From Dasyornis broadbenti (Eukaryota; Chordata; Aves; Passeriformes; Dasyornithidae): DNA of 64,000 nt. Position 1 is the first letter of the stretch, and the number at the start of each line of letters is the position of its first letter. The notes beneath the pieces were generated by a model, which worked only from the letters and a program-made list of their open reading frames with translations, was not told where the DNA came from and searched no databases. The stretch spans positions 2,395 to 66,394 of the forward strand of contig VZRN01003159.1 of NCBI GenBank assembly GCA_013397935.1, in the 5' to 3' direction. The translations under genes and the position numbers were made by a program. Positions 25,554 to 37,800 of the stretch are shown in pieces.

Positions 25554-25598
25554 ATACATATCTATCCCAAATGCTCTTTCCATTTTACATCCAGGGCC
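25554..25598 (-). repeat. 45-bp inverted repeat, right copy
   Basis: Its reverse complement matches 23617-23661 with three substitutions and no gaps. The similarity stops sharply at both ends. Confidence 0.85.
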
Positions 25599-27798
25599 AT
25601 ATATAGCCATGGTATGGGTGAATGGGCCACTCAGCTTCTGTTAGATTCTGGGACATTGTGCCTTTCCTAGTATTTAAGGCAGGGATAGTTTTGGTTTTTT
25701 TAATATTGCAACACTGCAAAAGTTATTAATTTCATGCTATGCATTTTGCCAGAAATCAAAAAATTACATTTCTCAAACCTACAGAAAAAGGAGGCATGCA
25801 CATTTTGGCATGAAAAGTCGTTTGTCAGACCCATGGCTATTTTTTCTCCTTTAGAACTAGATATGCAAAACAAATTCCAGAACTAAAATGATCCTGAACT
25901 TTTTTGCATTCATCACTTATTTTCCTTCTCTAAAATCTAACAAGTTCTAGCAATGAATGATTAACATCTCATCATGTTTTCTATTCAAGAGCAGCAGAGA
26001 AATTTCTGTTCTTTTTCACGTAGCGAACACCATAGTTGGCACACCCAGCCCTGATTTTGTTCCAAGGAGAATGTAATTCTTCTCCTTGCCAAGTGGGAGT
26101 ATTATCTTTTGCACCACGCCAGAAATGGATAGAAAACTTCTTCCATATGAAAATGTCTTTCTCCTCTCACTGCCATTTGCACATAAATGTGGCTTGTCAT
26201 TTCTCAAGGGGAACAGCCATACCAATTCTCCTGGTTGAACAGCACTCTCCCTACTGAGTATGCAATTGTTTGGAAATCATTTTACAAGCAGAAAATTTCA
26301 TACTGTGCTTCCCTTGTAGTTTGCTCCATCAGCCTGTTGCCTTTTTTCTACTTAAAAAGCAAGTTCTTCCAGTCTACAGAGTTGTTTTATTTAGTGTCTC
26401 CACACTGCTTGACACTAAAGGGTTCAGGTTGCAGAAACCTGTATGGCTCAGGCATACAGATGGGCAGGTCAGATAGTGGCTGGTCCTGCATCTTGTCATG
26501 TCAGCTTTCATTAACAGCTCGCATGAAGCAGTCCTACTCAGTGTTCATCACAGTTTCCAAAAACATGAGCACAGGAGGAATGTAAGCTTTCTCAATGACA
26601 GGACTAGAGCTCAAAATGATCCCAAGAAACAGGTGAGGTAACTTGAAATCAATATGAAAATATTCAGAAAGAGTACTGCAAAGGACGACAGTTAAAGAAG
26701 CAGAATGAAATGCACAAGCTTGAAACATATAACAACTGGTTGGTCATCAGTGTAATGATAAAGGATCTGGAATTACAGAGGTTTGAAATTAAACATGTGA
26801 TGCTTTTAAATACTAGATATCTTATTTTTCTACCACAAGTAGCCAGCTCAGCACGTGTCTTAGAACCGTATAACTGTCGGTCATCAGCTGGCATGGGTGT
26901 CCACTGTGACAACTAGCTGTAGAAAATAGGCTTAAAGTAGAGCATGGGAGAGTAGAAAAAGGGTCTTTAAATTTGTTAGTGAAGCACAGTGACAAACACT
27001 GCTGCAGTGAATGATTTTCTTTGAAAAAGTCAATTATCTGTCAGGTTACACATCAACCTGCATGATGATTCTTGGAGGGTGCATTTCTAGCCCTTCACTT
27101 TTATGCTGCAACAGATTTGACTCTTGCAGCTAGGGAAATTTATTTCTGTGTCAGCTGCAATTTGGAGGACATGTCTTGGTAAAACCACTGGTTCATAAAT
27201 GAGCCTAAGACAGAGCAAGGAGACTATAGTGCAGATCCCTGTGACTTCTGTCTATGTACCATGCATGGTGACTTCACTTTCCCCTGTTTGGAATCTGAAC
27301 TCTCTCCAGCTGTTACAGTGAAAGTAGGCATTATTTTACCTCTTGTTCCTTTCCTCAGAAGCACACTTGTTTGAAAGAGTCAGAAGTCTGTGGAGCCTCT
27401 AATTCCTGCATATTAATAGAACCTGGTCTAAGAAGGAGGCAGAGCATTGCTAAAAGCAGAGGTGATCAGTTAGGAAGTTAAGACTTAAAAGCAACCAAAC
27501 AGGATTCTGCAACATCAGCTGTGATAGTAGCTCTCAGTGGCTTCACCAGCCCAAAACATGTGCTTGGGACACACTGCCTTGCAACACTGTCTACTAAAGG
27601 CAAGGTTCTTCACCCATTCTTCTGAGTCATTCATAAGCGAACAATTACCCTGGTGTAGGAATATGTACAGGGGCAGCTAGCAAGGAGGAGCTGGCGCACC
27701 GTGTGTGTACTCCTTAATTCTTTTCGCAGTGGCATGCTTGCTCCCACCTCTAATCCCATGGTATATATATTTTAAATAAGGAGCAAGCAAAGGTCAAA

Positions 27799-27977
27799 TG
27801 CACTTGAAAATATCTTGCCCAGAGAATCTGTGGGTGTCCCATCCTAGGCACTGTTTTAGACCAGGTTGGACAGGGCTTTGAGCAACCTAGTAAAACTGTC
27901 CCTGTCCATGGCAGGTGGTTGAAACAAGACAATCTTTAAGTTCCTTTCCAACGCAATCCATTCTGTGATTCTATCAT
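27799..27977 (+). mobile_element. CR1 LINE fragment, 3' end
   Basis: A short plus-strand CR1 tail. TCTTGCCCAGAGAATCTGTG (27813-27832), CAGGTTGGACAGGGCTTTGA, TGTCCATGGCAGG and CCATTCTGTGATTCTATCAT occur in the canonical order and spacing. Only about 180 bases remain and substitutions are frequent. No coding portion remains. Confidence 0.9.
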
Positions 27978-30900
27978 GCTCTATAAGAACAAGTTATTCA
28001 GTGGTGTCAATTACTCCTATATTTGCAGTTGTTAGTGGGATTTGTTTCTTTCATTGTGCTGAACTGAAAATTCTGACACAGAAGATCCTAGGTATAAATA
28101 AATATCCCAAAATCCAGTATCTTATTGCTAAGGTTTATCCCTTAATAACTATAGGAATTATAGTTTTCAAATATATGTGAAAATATAAAAATCAGAAAAA
28201 ATAAAATCCTCTGACAGGTCAAAGAATCACAGTTCTTACACAGAATTTAAAATATACTGATTTTTATTTCTAGAAATTTTCCTCATCACATGAAAAGCAT
28301 TCTCATGAAGGAAACACTGAGCACTAGCCTATGCAAAAGTCTTTCCTCTTGTCCTACCTTACACACACAAATTGTTCTCCTTCTCCTATGGAAACCTGGC
28401 ATTTCTTGGAGCAGAATACTTTTTTCCAAAAGGAAGTGTCATAGCTTAGTTGTAGTGCAGGTCCCGTTGGTTCATACCAAGGCATTTGCTGGTGCATCCC
28501 TGTCCTCACCAGTATGTTGCATACTGGTTCTACTTTCATAGGAGGTTCGTAGGAGAGCACTTGGCAGCATGGCCTGGATACTGGGAGATCCCCAGGCTCT
28601 TCCCTTCCCAGAGGCACAGTGAGCCATCACAGTGCTCAGAGACAGAACTGTCTCTTCCCACTGCCCACCACTCACCATGGGATGCACTCTCTCTCTGCCT
28701 TGAGGACCATCCTTGGTTACAGAACCAGCTTCTGTAATGTTTCCCAGAGGTGTGAGGGATGACATATTCTGGAAGCTCTCACACCACCAGGAAGTACTAT
28801 ATGGATCTAAGTCACAGCCATGACTTAGCACCCTTAGCTGTGAACTGCTTTACCAGTCTCCCTTTAGACAGACTCTTTTCATTGTTTAAGGCCCGAGAAA
28901 AGGAGTCCTAAAATTTTTTGCTGATGACAAACTTCTTTTACAAAAGTTCTCAGATAAATCTGGACATATATGTAATAATAATAAAACAGACACTGAAATT
29001 CTTCCCTCCTCTGAGCAGCACAATGTATTTATACAACACAGCAGAGTACGAGAGGGTCACATCTCTGAGCTTACTCCTCTGAAACTCAGTATCCCACAGA
29101 AGAACGCAAGGCCAAATGCAAGGGAAAATTAAGTCCAAAAAGTAAAAGCTACATAAGATAGTTCATTACTTATAGAAAGGTCCTGGCTATTGGTCCTGCC
29201 ATTGATGTGGCAGAGAACATTTCTTGATAGTGTCTTTTCTTCAGACTCCTCTGAAAAGGTGTCACTGTTCCTGATGGCTGCGATGAAGAAACTGGAAGTA
29301 GATAGATAGACCTATTGAGCAAAATGGACCCGGCACAAACTAAGGTTTTGAGTATGTTCGTAGTATTCAGGGAGATTCAAGATAATACAGACAACAGATC
29401 ATTTGGGTAAGATAATATTCACTTCAAGGAAACTGAGTACAAACACTCAATGACTCCCATTTCTTCTGTGAATAGGAGGTCATTTTGCTTTCTGTTCCCT
29501 GTAGCACCCATTTCCTAGGAAATGTGTTTCCTTAAGACTCTCAGGGGTCTTAAAGGCCCCAAAGCAGTGCTCCAGCTTCCAAAGGCCAGAGTAATTGATT
29601 AATATGTAGGCACAACCTATGTTTTGATTTCATCCCTCATCTACTTGTCACATGGCTGTTTTAGGAATCATTTACTCTGTATCACATTCTAGATCCAAAA
29701 AAGGATTATTTTAGAAAAGAACCAGAGTCTTCTTTGTGGCCAGCTTCACAAAGGACAGAATATTTAAAAGTGATGGAAGCCAAAATGTTTAACATGAGCC
29801 TTTTTGAAGAAACTGCTCTCCTGAGACTGCCAAGAAGAGACAAAAAAAAAAAANNNNNNNNNNNNNNNNNNAAACAAACAAAAAAAAACCACCAAAAACA
29901 CAGCTTTAACAATCTTTCTGGACCATAAGCATACTTGTTTACTCTAATCACTTCCAGTCAGCAATATATCTGGTAATGTAAAGAACCCAAAATTTTCCTG
30001 ATACTAAGAAATCCCAAATGTAAATTCTAGCTGTGCCACAGACAGGCCATGCAATCTTGTGTGTTTCTCTGGCCCTCTCAGCTTCATTTTCCTTGTCTGT
30101 GAAATGAAAGCTGTGATCACAGTTTTGCAACGTGAGTGGGATTACATAGAATGTTGTTCATGTAAGACTGAAAGTTCCTAGCTATCGTTGTTAGTTCATG
30201 GTTTGTTATTCTTGTTCACTTTTCGAAGCTTTACTTAAAGCTTTTGCAAAACAACAGATAGCCAGGAGGGTACAGAGAGAAACAGAGATAAGAAGTAAGC
30301 ATGCTGAGAACATGGGTATGAAATTGTGTGTAGACAAGAGAAAAAAGAAGTTGGAAGTGCAAGAAGGGCAAAATCAAGGAAAGGTAACAGAGCAAGATGT
30401 ATAGATAATACAACTCAACTTTAAAGGAAAAATGTAAATAATGAACAACAAATAGAGAAAGGGAACTCATTCCCTCCAAGTTCCAAGACATTTTGAAATT
30501 AGTATTTCTGCAGGGCTTACAGTCCTTACCTTACAAACAGGTATCTGTTTTCAGTAGCTCTAGGAAGAGGTTTGTAGGAACTGCATGTGAAAATGACGGA
30601 AATAAGTATGGAGTGTACAATTAGAGAATGTAGTTTAATATTTCTGAGTGATTGCACTCTAGGAGCATCTGAAAGCACAGCATGATGTGACAACAATCTC
30701 ATATAGTGCTGTTGACCAGTCATCTCTTGAATTTCCAAGAAGTGAATAATATTTTCAGGAAACTCTAATTAATCAGAGGGAGAAGAAAAGGGACATAAAA
30801 GAGCAATCTAATTGAGAACCAGAACGCTCTGTTATCCATTAATTGTTACAGGAAGTTCTGATTCACCTCTTAACTTCTTAATGTGAACTGAGTACTTGAA

Positions 30901-31339
30901 AACATGAACCTATGTTGTGCTCAGTTTGGAACTCTTCTATAAACCTGGTAAAAACTGCACTATATTTTAACACTGCCAAATGACTTCTGGTAAAGGATGA
31001 AGCAGTTGTTTTTCCTCTTATTTTCTAGTGATGGATCACTTGTAGATAATGCATAACCACCAATTTTTTATGCCAGGTTCATTTCTGAAGAAAACTGAAT
31101 TCACAGGAGCTCCAGGTTTACCAAAAAAAAAAAAAAGTTTATGAAAATGTTATTAACATTTTAGAACACATAAGTCCTTATTTTTCTTAAAATAAATATC
31201 AGGTAACTTCTTTCTCCAGTTTCTATTCCTGTCGTTCCTCATTAAAGTCCCAGTAAATTAAGTGGGATGATTCTCTTCTGATAAATAATATCATATCATA
31301 GTTATAGTCTCACCAAAGGAGTTGTTGCTTGCTCAGGTC
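27978..31339. other. Unique sequence with an assembly gap; no gene recognised
   Basis: No gene or named repeat is recognised. The only special feature is a run of unknown bases at 29854-29871 inside an A-rich tract, plus a poly-A run at 31123-31136. The string TTTGCTGATGACAAA near 28916-28931 resembles an RT catalytic box but has no CR1 context. Confidence 0.6.
29841..29890. repeat. A-rich tract containing an 18-base assembly gap
   Basis: The gap of 18 N at 29854-29871 is flanked by poly-A on the left and AAAC/poly-A on the right. It is most likely a homopolymer or (CAAA)n tract whose length could not be resolved, so its true length is unknown. Confidence 0.9.
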
Positions 31340-31830
31340 ATAAAGCCATGGAGTGGTTTGGGTTGGAAGGGACCTTAAAGATCATCTCATTCCAATGCCA
31401 TGGCATCTCTTCCCTCCAGCATGTAGACTGCCCCACAGAGCCTGGTGTTGGTAGCAAACCTGTGGCGGGTGCCCTCCATCCCACTGACTGTGTTGCCAGC
31501 AAAGATGTTCAACCGAGCTGGTCCCAGTACTGACCCCCGAGGACACCACTCGTCACTGCTCCCCACTTGGACATCAATCCATTGACTGCCACTCTTTGAG
31601 TACGACCCTCCAGCCAATTTCTTATCCAACTGAGTGCTCTGTCTGCCAAATAGATATCTCTCTAATTTACAGACAACGATGTCACACAACATAATGTCAA
31701 ATGTTTTGCACAAGTTCTGGTAGATTATACTGATTAGAAATAACAAAGATGGCAGCGTGAAACTAGTAGCCAAAGCATTCGGACTGACATTTTTCTTACA
31801 AATGTTGGAGAAAGTCACATGTGTCTTTGA
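31340..31830 (-). mobile_element. CR1 LINE with internal deletion joining RT palm to 3' tail
   Basis: At its left edge this is an inverted CR1 3' tail (GGTTTGGGTTGGAAGGGACC at 31356-31375). It then passes abruptly into sequence from the RT palm: CTCCAGCATGTAGACTGCC, GATGTTCAACC, GTCCCAGTACTGACCCCCGA and GTCAAATGTTTTGCACAAG. In an ordinary CR1 these two parts are separated by roughly 0.9 kb of RT C-terminal coding sequence, seen in the copies at 8111 and 22221. The joint is at the palindromic TGCCATGGCA at 31396-31405, and similar short sequence occurs at both parental positions, so a deletion at microhomology is likely. On the minus strand 31387-31818 is open for 143 codons. However, the F-A-D-D box reads F-A-T-N at 31447-31458, so both catalytic aspartates are gone. 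The right boundary beyond about 31740 is poorly conserved. Confidence 0.88.
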
Positions 31831-34800
31831 TCAGCTTCACAAACGCCAGACAATTCATATGCTACTACTGTGTCTGATAATTTTGCTGCTAAGATGAACA
31901 TCCATATTTACCCATGACATATACAGCTCCAAGAAGAAGTTGTGTTAGAGTATAATAAACAGGTTCCCTACTACTCCATTTCTGAGCCAAAACTGTGTAC
32001 ACAGGCTGCCATACATGACAGGTGAATAAAATTTTAACATTTCTAATGAGTGTGTAGGAGTAGGAGAAAGCTTCAGATTAATCAACCTGTTAATAACAAA
32101 GTGTCTTGTAAGATAGATTAGATTTTAAATACTGTTGTGATATAAAAATGCCTTGAAAAACATTTTTTTCTAAGATGAAGAGAAATGATCATGTCACTAG
32201 GCCTAGAAGTGGTGAAAACCACTAATTTTCTTTGAATTCACAAAACCAGTTTAGCTGCAGGTATATGTGAAATACAAAAAGGGATTTTAAGCTTCAGCTA
32301 CTTGCCACTAGTAAGAGACCAGCAGGTTGGAAACTCTGGCAAGGTCGGGTAGTGCCTGAAGATGAGAGTGACAACTGCATGGTATAGAAACATGGCCCCT
32401 TCTGCCATAGATTAAAGTCATCACCAGGGCAAGATCAAAAAACAGGAGGTGCATAAAGTGCATTTGCTTTTACTGCAACTAGTAAAGAAATTAAGGGAAA
32501 GAGCCTTTTACTTTCCAGTGCTGCATGCAGCAGTGACTCTGTTTTAAAAATAATCTGAAAAATTCTCCACCTTGCAGTGAAGGAAAGTTAACTAATTCTT
32601 GTCCTCTGTTACCACCATCTACTTTTCTTTGCTGTGAATGGGCAGCACGAACATTCGTTACTATGCGTAAATAAAGCAACTGTATCCAGAAACACCACTC
32701 TTTTTAGCACTACCCTTTCATTGTTAACTCAGAATAGTGGTATGACCTGTTTTCTCCATGGACCCACTGAATTTGCCACCTGATTGAGCCTGCAAGGGAG
32801 TTGAATCCATGGGAATAACATCCCACAGAGAACAATCTCATCTAAAGGATCTGCGTTGTTGTACAATGATGTTACTACACTTCCTGACTAAACAGTCCCT
32901 CATCCTATGCCAAAAGAGTGTGAGTCTGATAGCCTCAATTCTCTTTTTGAGGGGCTTGTGTAACTTCTAGCTGAAGCTATTGGTTGTTTCGTGTTTGAAG
33001 TGCTGACCAAGGCTAAGCCTTGTGGCCTGTGTCAAAGTTGTGTATAGTAAATTAAGTGTAGGTTATTTTTGCTTCTGCCACTGATCTTGTGGGTCTTTGC
33101 ACAATTCCATAGTCTAAGAATAAAAAGTTGCACCATAGAAAAATCAGCTGGTTATATTGTTAGAGCTCAAGCAATGGATATGTGCTCCATGCAGGCACAA
33201 TGCTGAAAGTTCCAGGCCTTCATTTTGTTCAGAGTCAAACCTCTTCTTTAGCTCATTTATCTTCTTCAGAAGGATAAGTTCTCTGCTGACTGTTCTTCCA
33301 GGACTAAAATCAACTGTTTTGAACTGTTTTCATGTGAGGGAGGCTTTCCACTCATCCTGCTGTAGAGATTCTCCAGAGCAACTTGCTTCATCAGACCTTT
33401 TATCTCCCAAATCACATTCAAGTGTCATTTCCACAGCTGGTTTATTTGGTCATTTACTAGAAAAGGAGACCAGAAAGCAGCACCTCATATCACTAAATGC
33501 TTATAAACAATCTCAGCGTGGAGTTGGAGTTATTACATGATGTACTGGTAACAACATGTTCATTAACTTAGGAAGATTAAGCTGTTTTTCTGACTCCTAA
33601 GGGCAGTCCTGGGGAGCTGTAGAGCTCATGACAACACAGAAACAAAACAGCTGAAGGGGAAACTTGGACTGACTGATGCTATTCAGGACAAAACTGAGAA
33701 AACCATGTAGTGATAGTTTTCCATGCTAAAACTTTTCTGCAAGAACAGGGAGCTACATACTCTACATTTCGAGCTTCTCTTTTCCTGACCCTATAAATTA
33801 ATTAAATTAATATTGGTCTTGTTCAAGTGGAAAGAAACATGGTAATCAGAGGGGAAGATATGCATGGAAAAAAAAAGACATATCTGTAGATTCATGATAT
33901 CTTTGATCTCTGGACCCATGTTTTGTTTTGTTTTCCAAGTTCAGGAGTTTGGGAAGAAAGATGGTTTAAGCCAAAAAAACCAAATTATTTTTAGGATGTT
34001 TCCTAAGCTTGACAGCATAACATTTCTAGATAGCAGTTGCAAAGTGAGGAAATCTCAAATTTGCTAAAAACTCTACGCATTAAGAAACCACTGTCTTCTT
34101 GCACAGAAATTCTCACATTTGCAAAAACACAAACATTAACTATTTTATTATTACTATTTGAAATTAATAACGATGCATGTTTTCCAAGGACTTTTAATCT
34201 AACTTGTCCTGTGATTCAATTAAAATCTTTGTTAAGAAATGTCATAGTTACTTACATGCTACCTGTATAGACATTAAAGATGATGTAAAGAAAGTGCTGA
34301 AGGTATGAGGAAGGCAGTGAATGGCCACATTAAGGATTTTTAAACTCAGCACTCAATCTAGTCTAAATATACTAGAATAACAATTTTTTTAAGGCAATCA
34401 ATAGATTTGATCCCTAAACATCCTGAAGTTTTGGCACTGTCATTGACATCATTGGTTCACGGAACTTGTCAGAGCACTTAATTAATGTGGGTTCAATACA
34501 CATTTCAGGCAAATCAATTTTTCCTGGAAAAAGACGTGTGTCAGAGATGTTGAAACTCATAAAGACGAGCAGTTGCTTGCTACTGTGGAGATGCATGAGA
34601 TTTCGAACTTGCCTTTTCCTGCATTATCTAGGGAAAACTCTGTAAAACATTATTTTACTGGAGTTCATGTGTTTGTAAATTAACTCCTGGATTCAGTCTT
34701 ACCTTAAGTACAATATGACATTATTGCTGTTCATCATGTGCTAATACAATTGATCCTTACTGAAATGTCCTTTCTTTCAGTAATGAAATGCAAAGCGTTG

Positions 34801-37800
34801 AAGAGCCTCTCACTGCAAGGATGCATTTATATTGAATAATTCCTTTCATGGAAATCCAATTATTATGGCCGCTTTCAATAGAAGGTCTAGCATGTCATTT
34901 GGTTAGAGGAACGAGCCTTTTTAACCCACTGAGTTTCACAGAATTTCAATTAAATAAAACAGTCTTCAGTAATGGGAAATTTTACCCTTCCACTTCTTTT
35001 ATTTGTCTAAATCCTATGTCACAATTAAGAAACTGAAAAACAGCAAAATGACAGGAGATGATCAAATTAAGAAACAATGCTTAAAATATAACTTGATTGT
35101 ACCACTTTAATTAAGTGTAGAAGGGAAAAAAGAAACCAAAAAATCCACACCATGGAAAATATCAAATCATTGTTAAAATATCCAAAAAAAGCAAATCTCA
35201 GTGACCCAAGCAAATAGATGGAAATCACACCAATGACTATCACCAGGCACATCTTCCCAGCATGACAGCAAGCAGCAGAAAAGCTGCTGGGGATTCATCA
35301 GATGGGACACCTAGCACTAAGACATAACCACGGGGAAGGCCTGTCCCCACTGCAGGGACACATGGACACTGGCACTCTCAGGGCAGAACCAGCCCTTCCC
35401 TAACACTGAGTCCTGCTTTCAGTCACCATCTGCACTCAGCCTAGGGGGGCAAAGCAACCCCAGAGTAGCCTTTCCACTAAGACAAACCTGGGCTGCATTC
35501 TTCTGCTGCTGTTCAGTGTTATTCCTAGTAAAAGGTAATGAAATCAGTAAAAGAAATGTTGTAGCCAGCAATATCTATATTTCACCAACAAGGCCTATAT
35601 TTTACCAGGGAATTTCTGCTACTCAGCACTATCCTGGAAATGTTAAAAAGATATCAACAGAGCAAAAATAGCAAGCAAAGCAGAGTTTAAAATTAATTAA
35701 GACAAGAAAACCAAAGAAGAAGCCCTTGATGTCCAGCTGCAATGCTTGTGAGAGAGGTAAAAATCACAGAGAGGTATAAGCCAATGCTGAAGGAAATGAC
35801 ATTAAGTATTTGATGAGTTTCCACCACATGCACTAAACCTAATGACAAGCAGAAATCAAAGCAAATGCAGTGCTAGAATGAAAGTGGGAATTTTCTTTCT
35901 AAATACATCTTGGAGATTCAATTGCAGGAGCTGGAGCTCTGCCAGTGTATTGGGCAGGAAACCAGGTGTCTCATAAAACCACTTCCTCCAAAAGTCCTGG
36001 GCAGCAGCCAGTAAGCCTCTGTTATCAGAGAGAAGAGGGAAAGCTTTCTCATGCACACCAGCCTAAAAAAAACGTGTTATGAGTATTTAGACTGCTGAGA
36101 ATACGAACCTAGCCAGTAGAGACCATCCTAGATGGGGAAACAAAAGAGGGTAGAAAGGGCTCCTTTTCCCTCTTTTTGTGTTTTTATGCTTTAAGATACT
36201 TCACAAATCAAGAAGCTGATGTTTGTTTAAGCACTTAGTCACCAGGCCTTGAAGTTCAAAGTTTTCTACTCCTAATCCATCAGCATTTGTTTTCTTAACT
36301 CTTGTTAATGACAGCCTGTATTTCAGGTAAAGATCCTGGGGTGGAAGGCATATTTAAAGTTGTTACTGGAAAACAACAAGAAACAGTGCATATTTAAATA
36401 GATGTACTAGCACATCTTCCTCTTAGATCCTTTCTGTAACTGATGGAATAATTTCTCACTATAAAAGCCCATTACTTCAAATATTCTTTTCCTTTTCCAG
36501 CAGGGTGGTCCAATAGCTACATCCCAAAAGGTCTGTAGAGGTTTGGCAAAACTGACATGGCACACAGCAATGTGGGTGCACACTTAACATTTCTGGGTAA
36601 AGAATTTTATATCTTGCACTGCTTGGAACATACTGGGCAAGAGTAAGGCTCACTCATCAACCGGTTGGTGGAGAAATGAGGTAAAGGTGAGGTAAAAGAA
36701 ATCTAAGTGGGAGTCTGGGGGGAACCCAGTTAGAAAGGTTGTCATTTCCCACAGGAGTGAGTTGGTTCTGAAGGGCTAAAGGTGAGCTTTTAAGCACAAA
36801 AAGAATTTGCGTTAATGACAAAATAAAATAAATTCACCTGTAGATGAATGCAACAATTCCTGGGTCTGTGGCTTTCTAAAGGAAAGGACAAAGTCAGCTC
36901 ATTCAGAAGAGCGTGACAACTCACATTAATTCATGAAACAAAAGGTAGTTTTCAGATGTTACCTTTAACACAAAATTCTGTAATGCTGAAAGTCCTGTAA
37001 AGTACCTGAAATGCCTCTGTATCCTGGAGCTCACTGGCTCACTAGAGAATGGTATGTTCTCGTTTGAGTTTGCTATAAAGAGGCCATGACCTGGAGCTAC
37101 ATTAAAGGTTGGATTAATTTCCACCTCTTTTCTCTCATCTCTGAAGCTCCAGATTACACAGATATCTCAAAACAATTTCCTTCACAGATGTAGCTTTCTG
37201 GTCTTAACTTTTTGTAAGCTCATATATTACAGATTTATCTCATTTAACTATATCTGTTTTCTCACTTCCTAGAACTTTCAGTCTGACAAGCAACTTGGAT
37301 CCACAAGCTGTTAAAAAATCCTGCAATCTGCTTAGAAGAGAAGTTTCCAAGCAGTTTACAGGCGGGCTTAGGTAGACTGTGCTGGAGCCGTTCAAAAATC
37401 ACCCATCTCAGCATAGATATTACCTTCTTACCTAGTATTCAATTAATAAATGGTGGCAAAAAGCCCTGCCAGACAACACTTCCACTAGTCACTTGCACTC
37501 TGACTCTTGACTCACCAAACCCCCATTGCTATATGGTCTCTGCATTCTGGTGCAGAGCACTCAACAAAGCCATCAGCCTTTTTCAATTCAATCAGCTCCT
37601 AAGGAAAGGCTTAACAAAATTAACATCACAGATGCCAGCTTTCTCAGAGCTCTCAGAAAAGGTATTTTTTAAGAACTCCAGGAGATGGAGATGAGAAGCA
37701 GTTGCCTTCATCGCTCTCACTAACTGATACAAAGTGACCATAACACAAGTCTTTCTGCACTTTCTGTGTTTCTGCTGCCATGAGCTCACTCCCACTGCTC

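Larger units (their letters stand above)
23152..27798. other. Unique sequence with a 45-bp inverted repeat pair; no gene recognised
   Basis: No coding sequence is recognised. A pair of inverted 45-bp repeats lies at 23617-23661 and 25554-25598. A GA-rich low-complexity tract is at 25062-25103. The sequence between the arms has only short open frames on the minus strand (for example 24219-24500 and 24566-24811) that match no transposase or other protein I know. Confidence 0.6.

Noticed and set aside
28911..28935. RT-like F-A-D-D codons on the plus strand
   Set aside because: The match is limited to a few codons with no other reverse transcriptase or CR1 landmark nearby; chance is sufficient.
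33157..33540. 127-codon plus-strand frame as a gene
   Set aside because: No domain, no splice or initiation context, and composition like the surrounding non-coding sequence.
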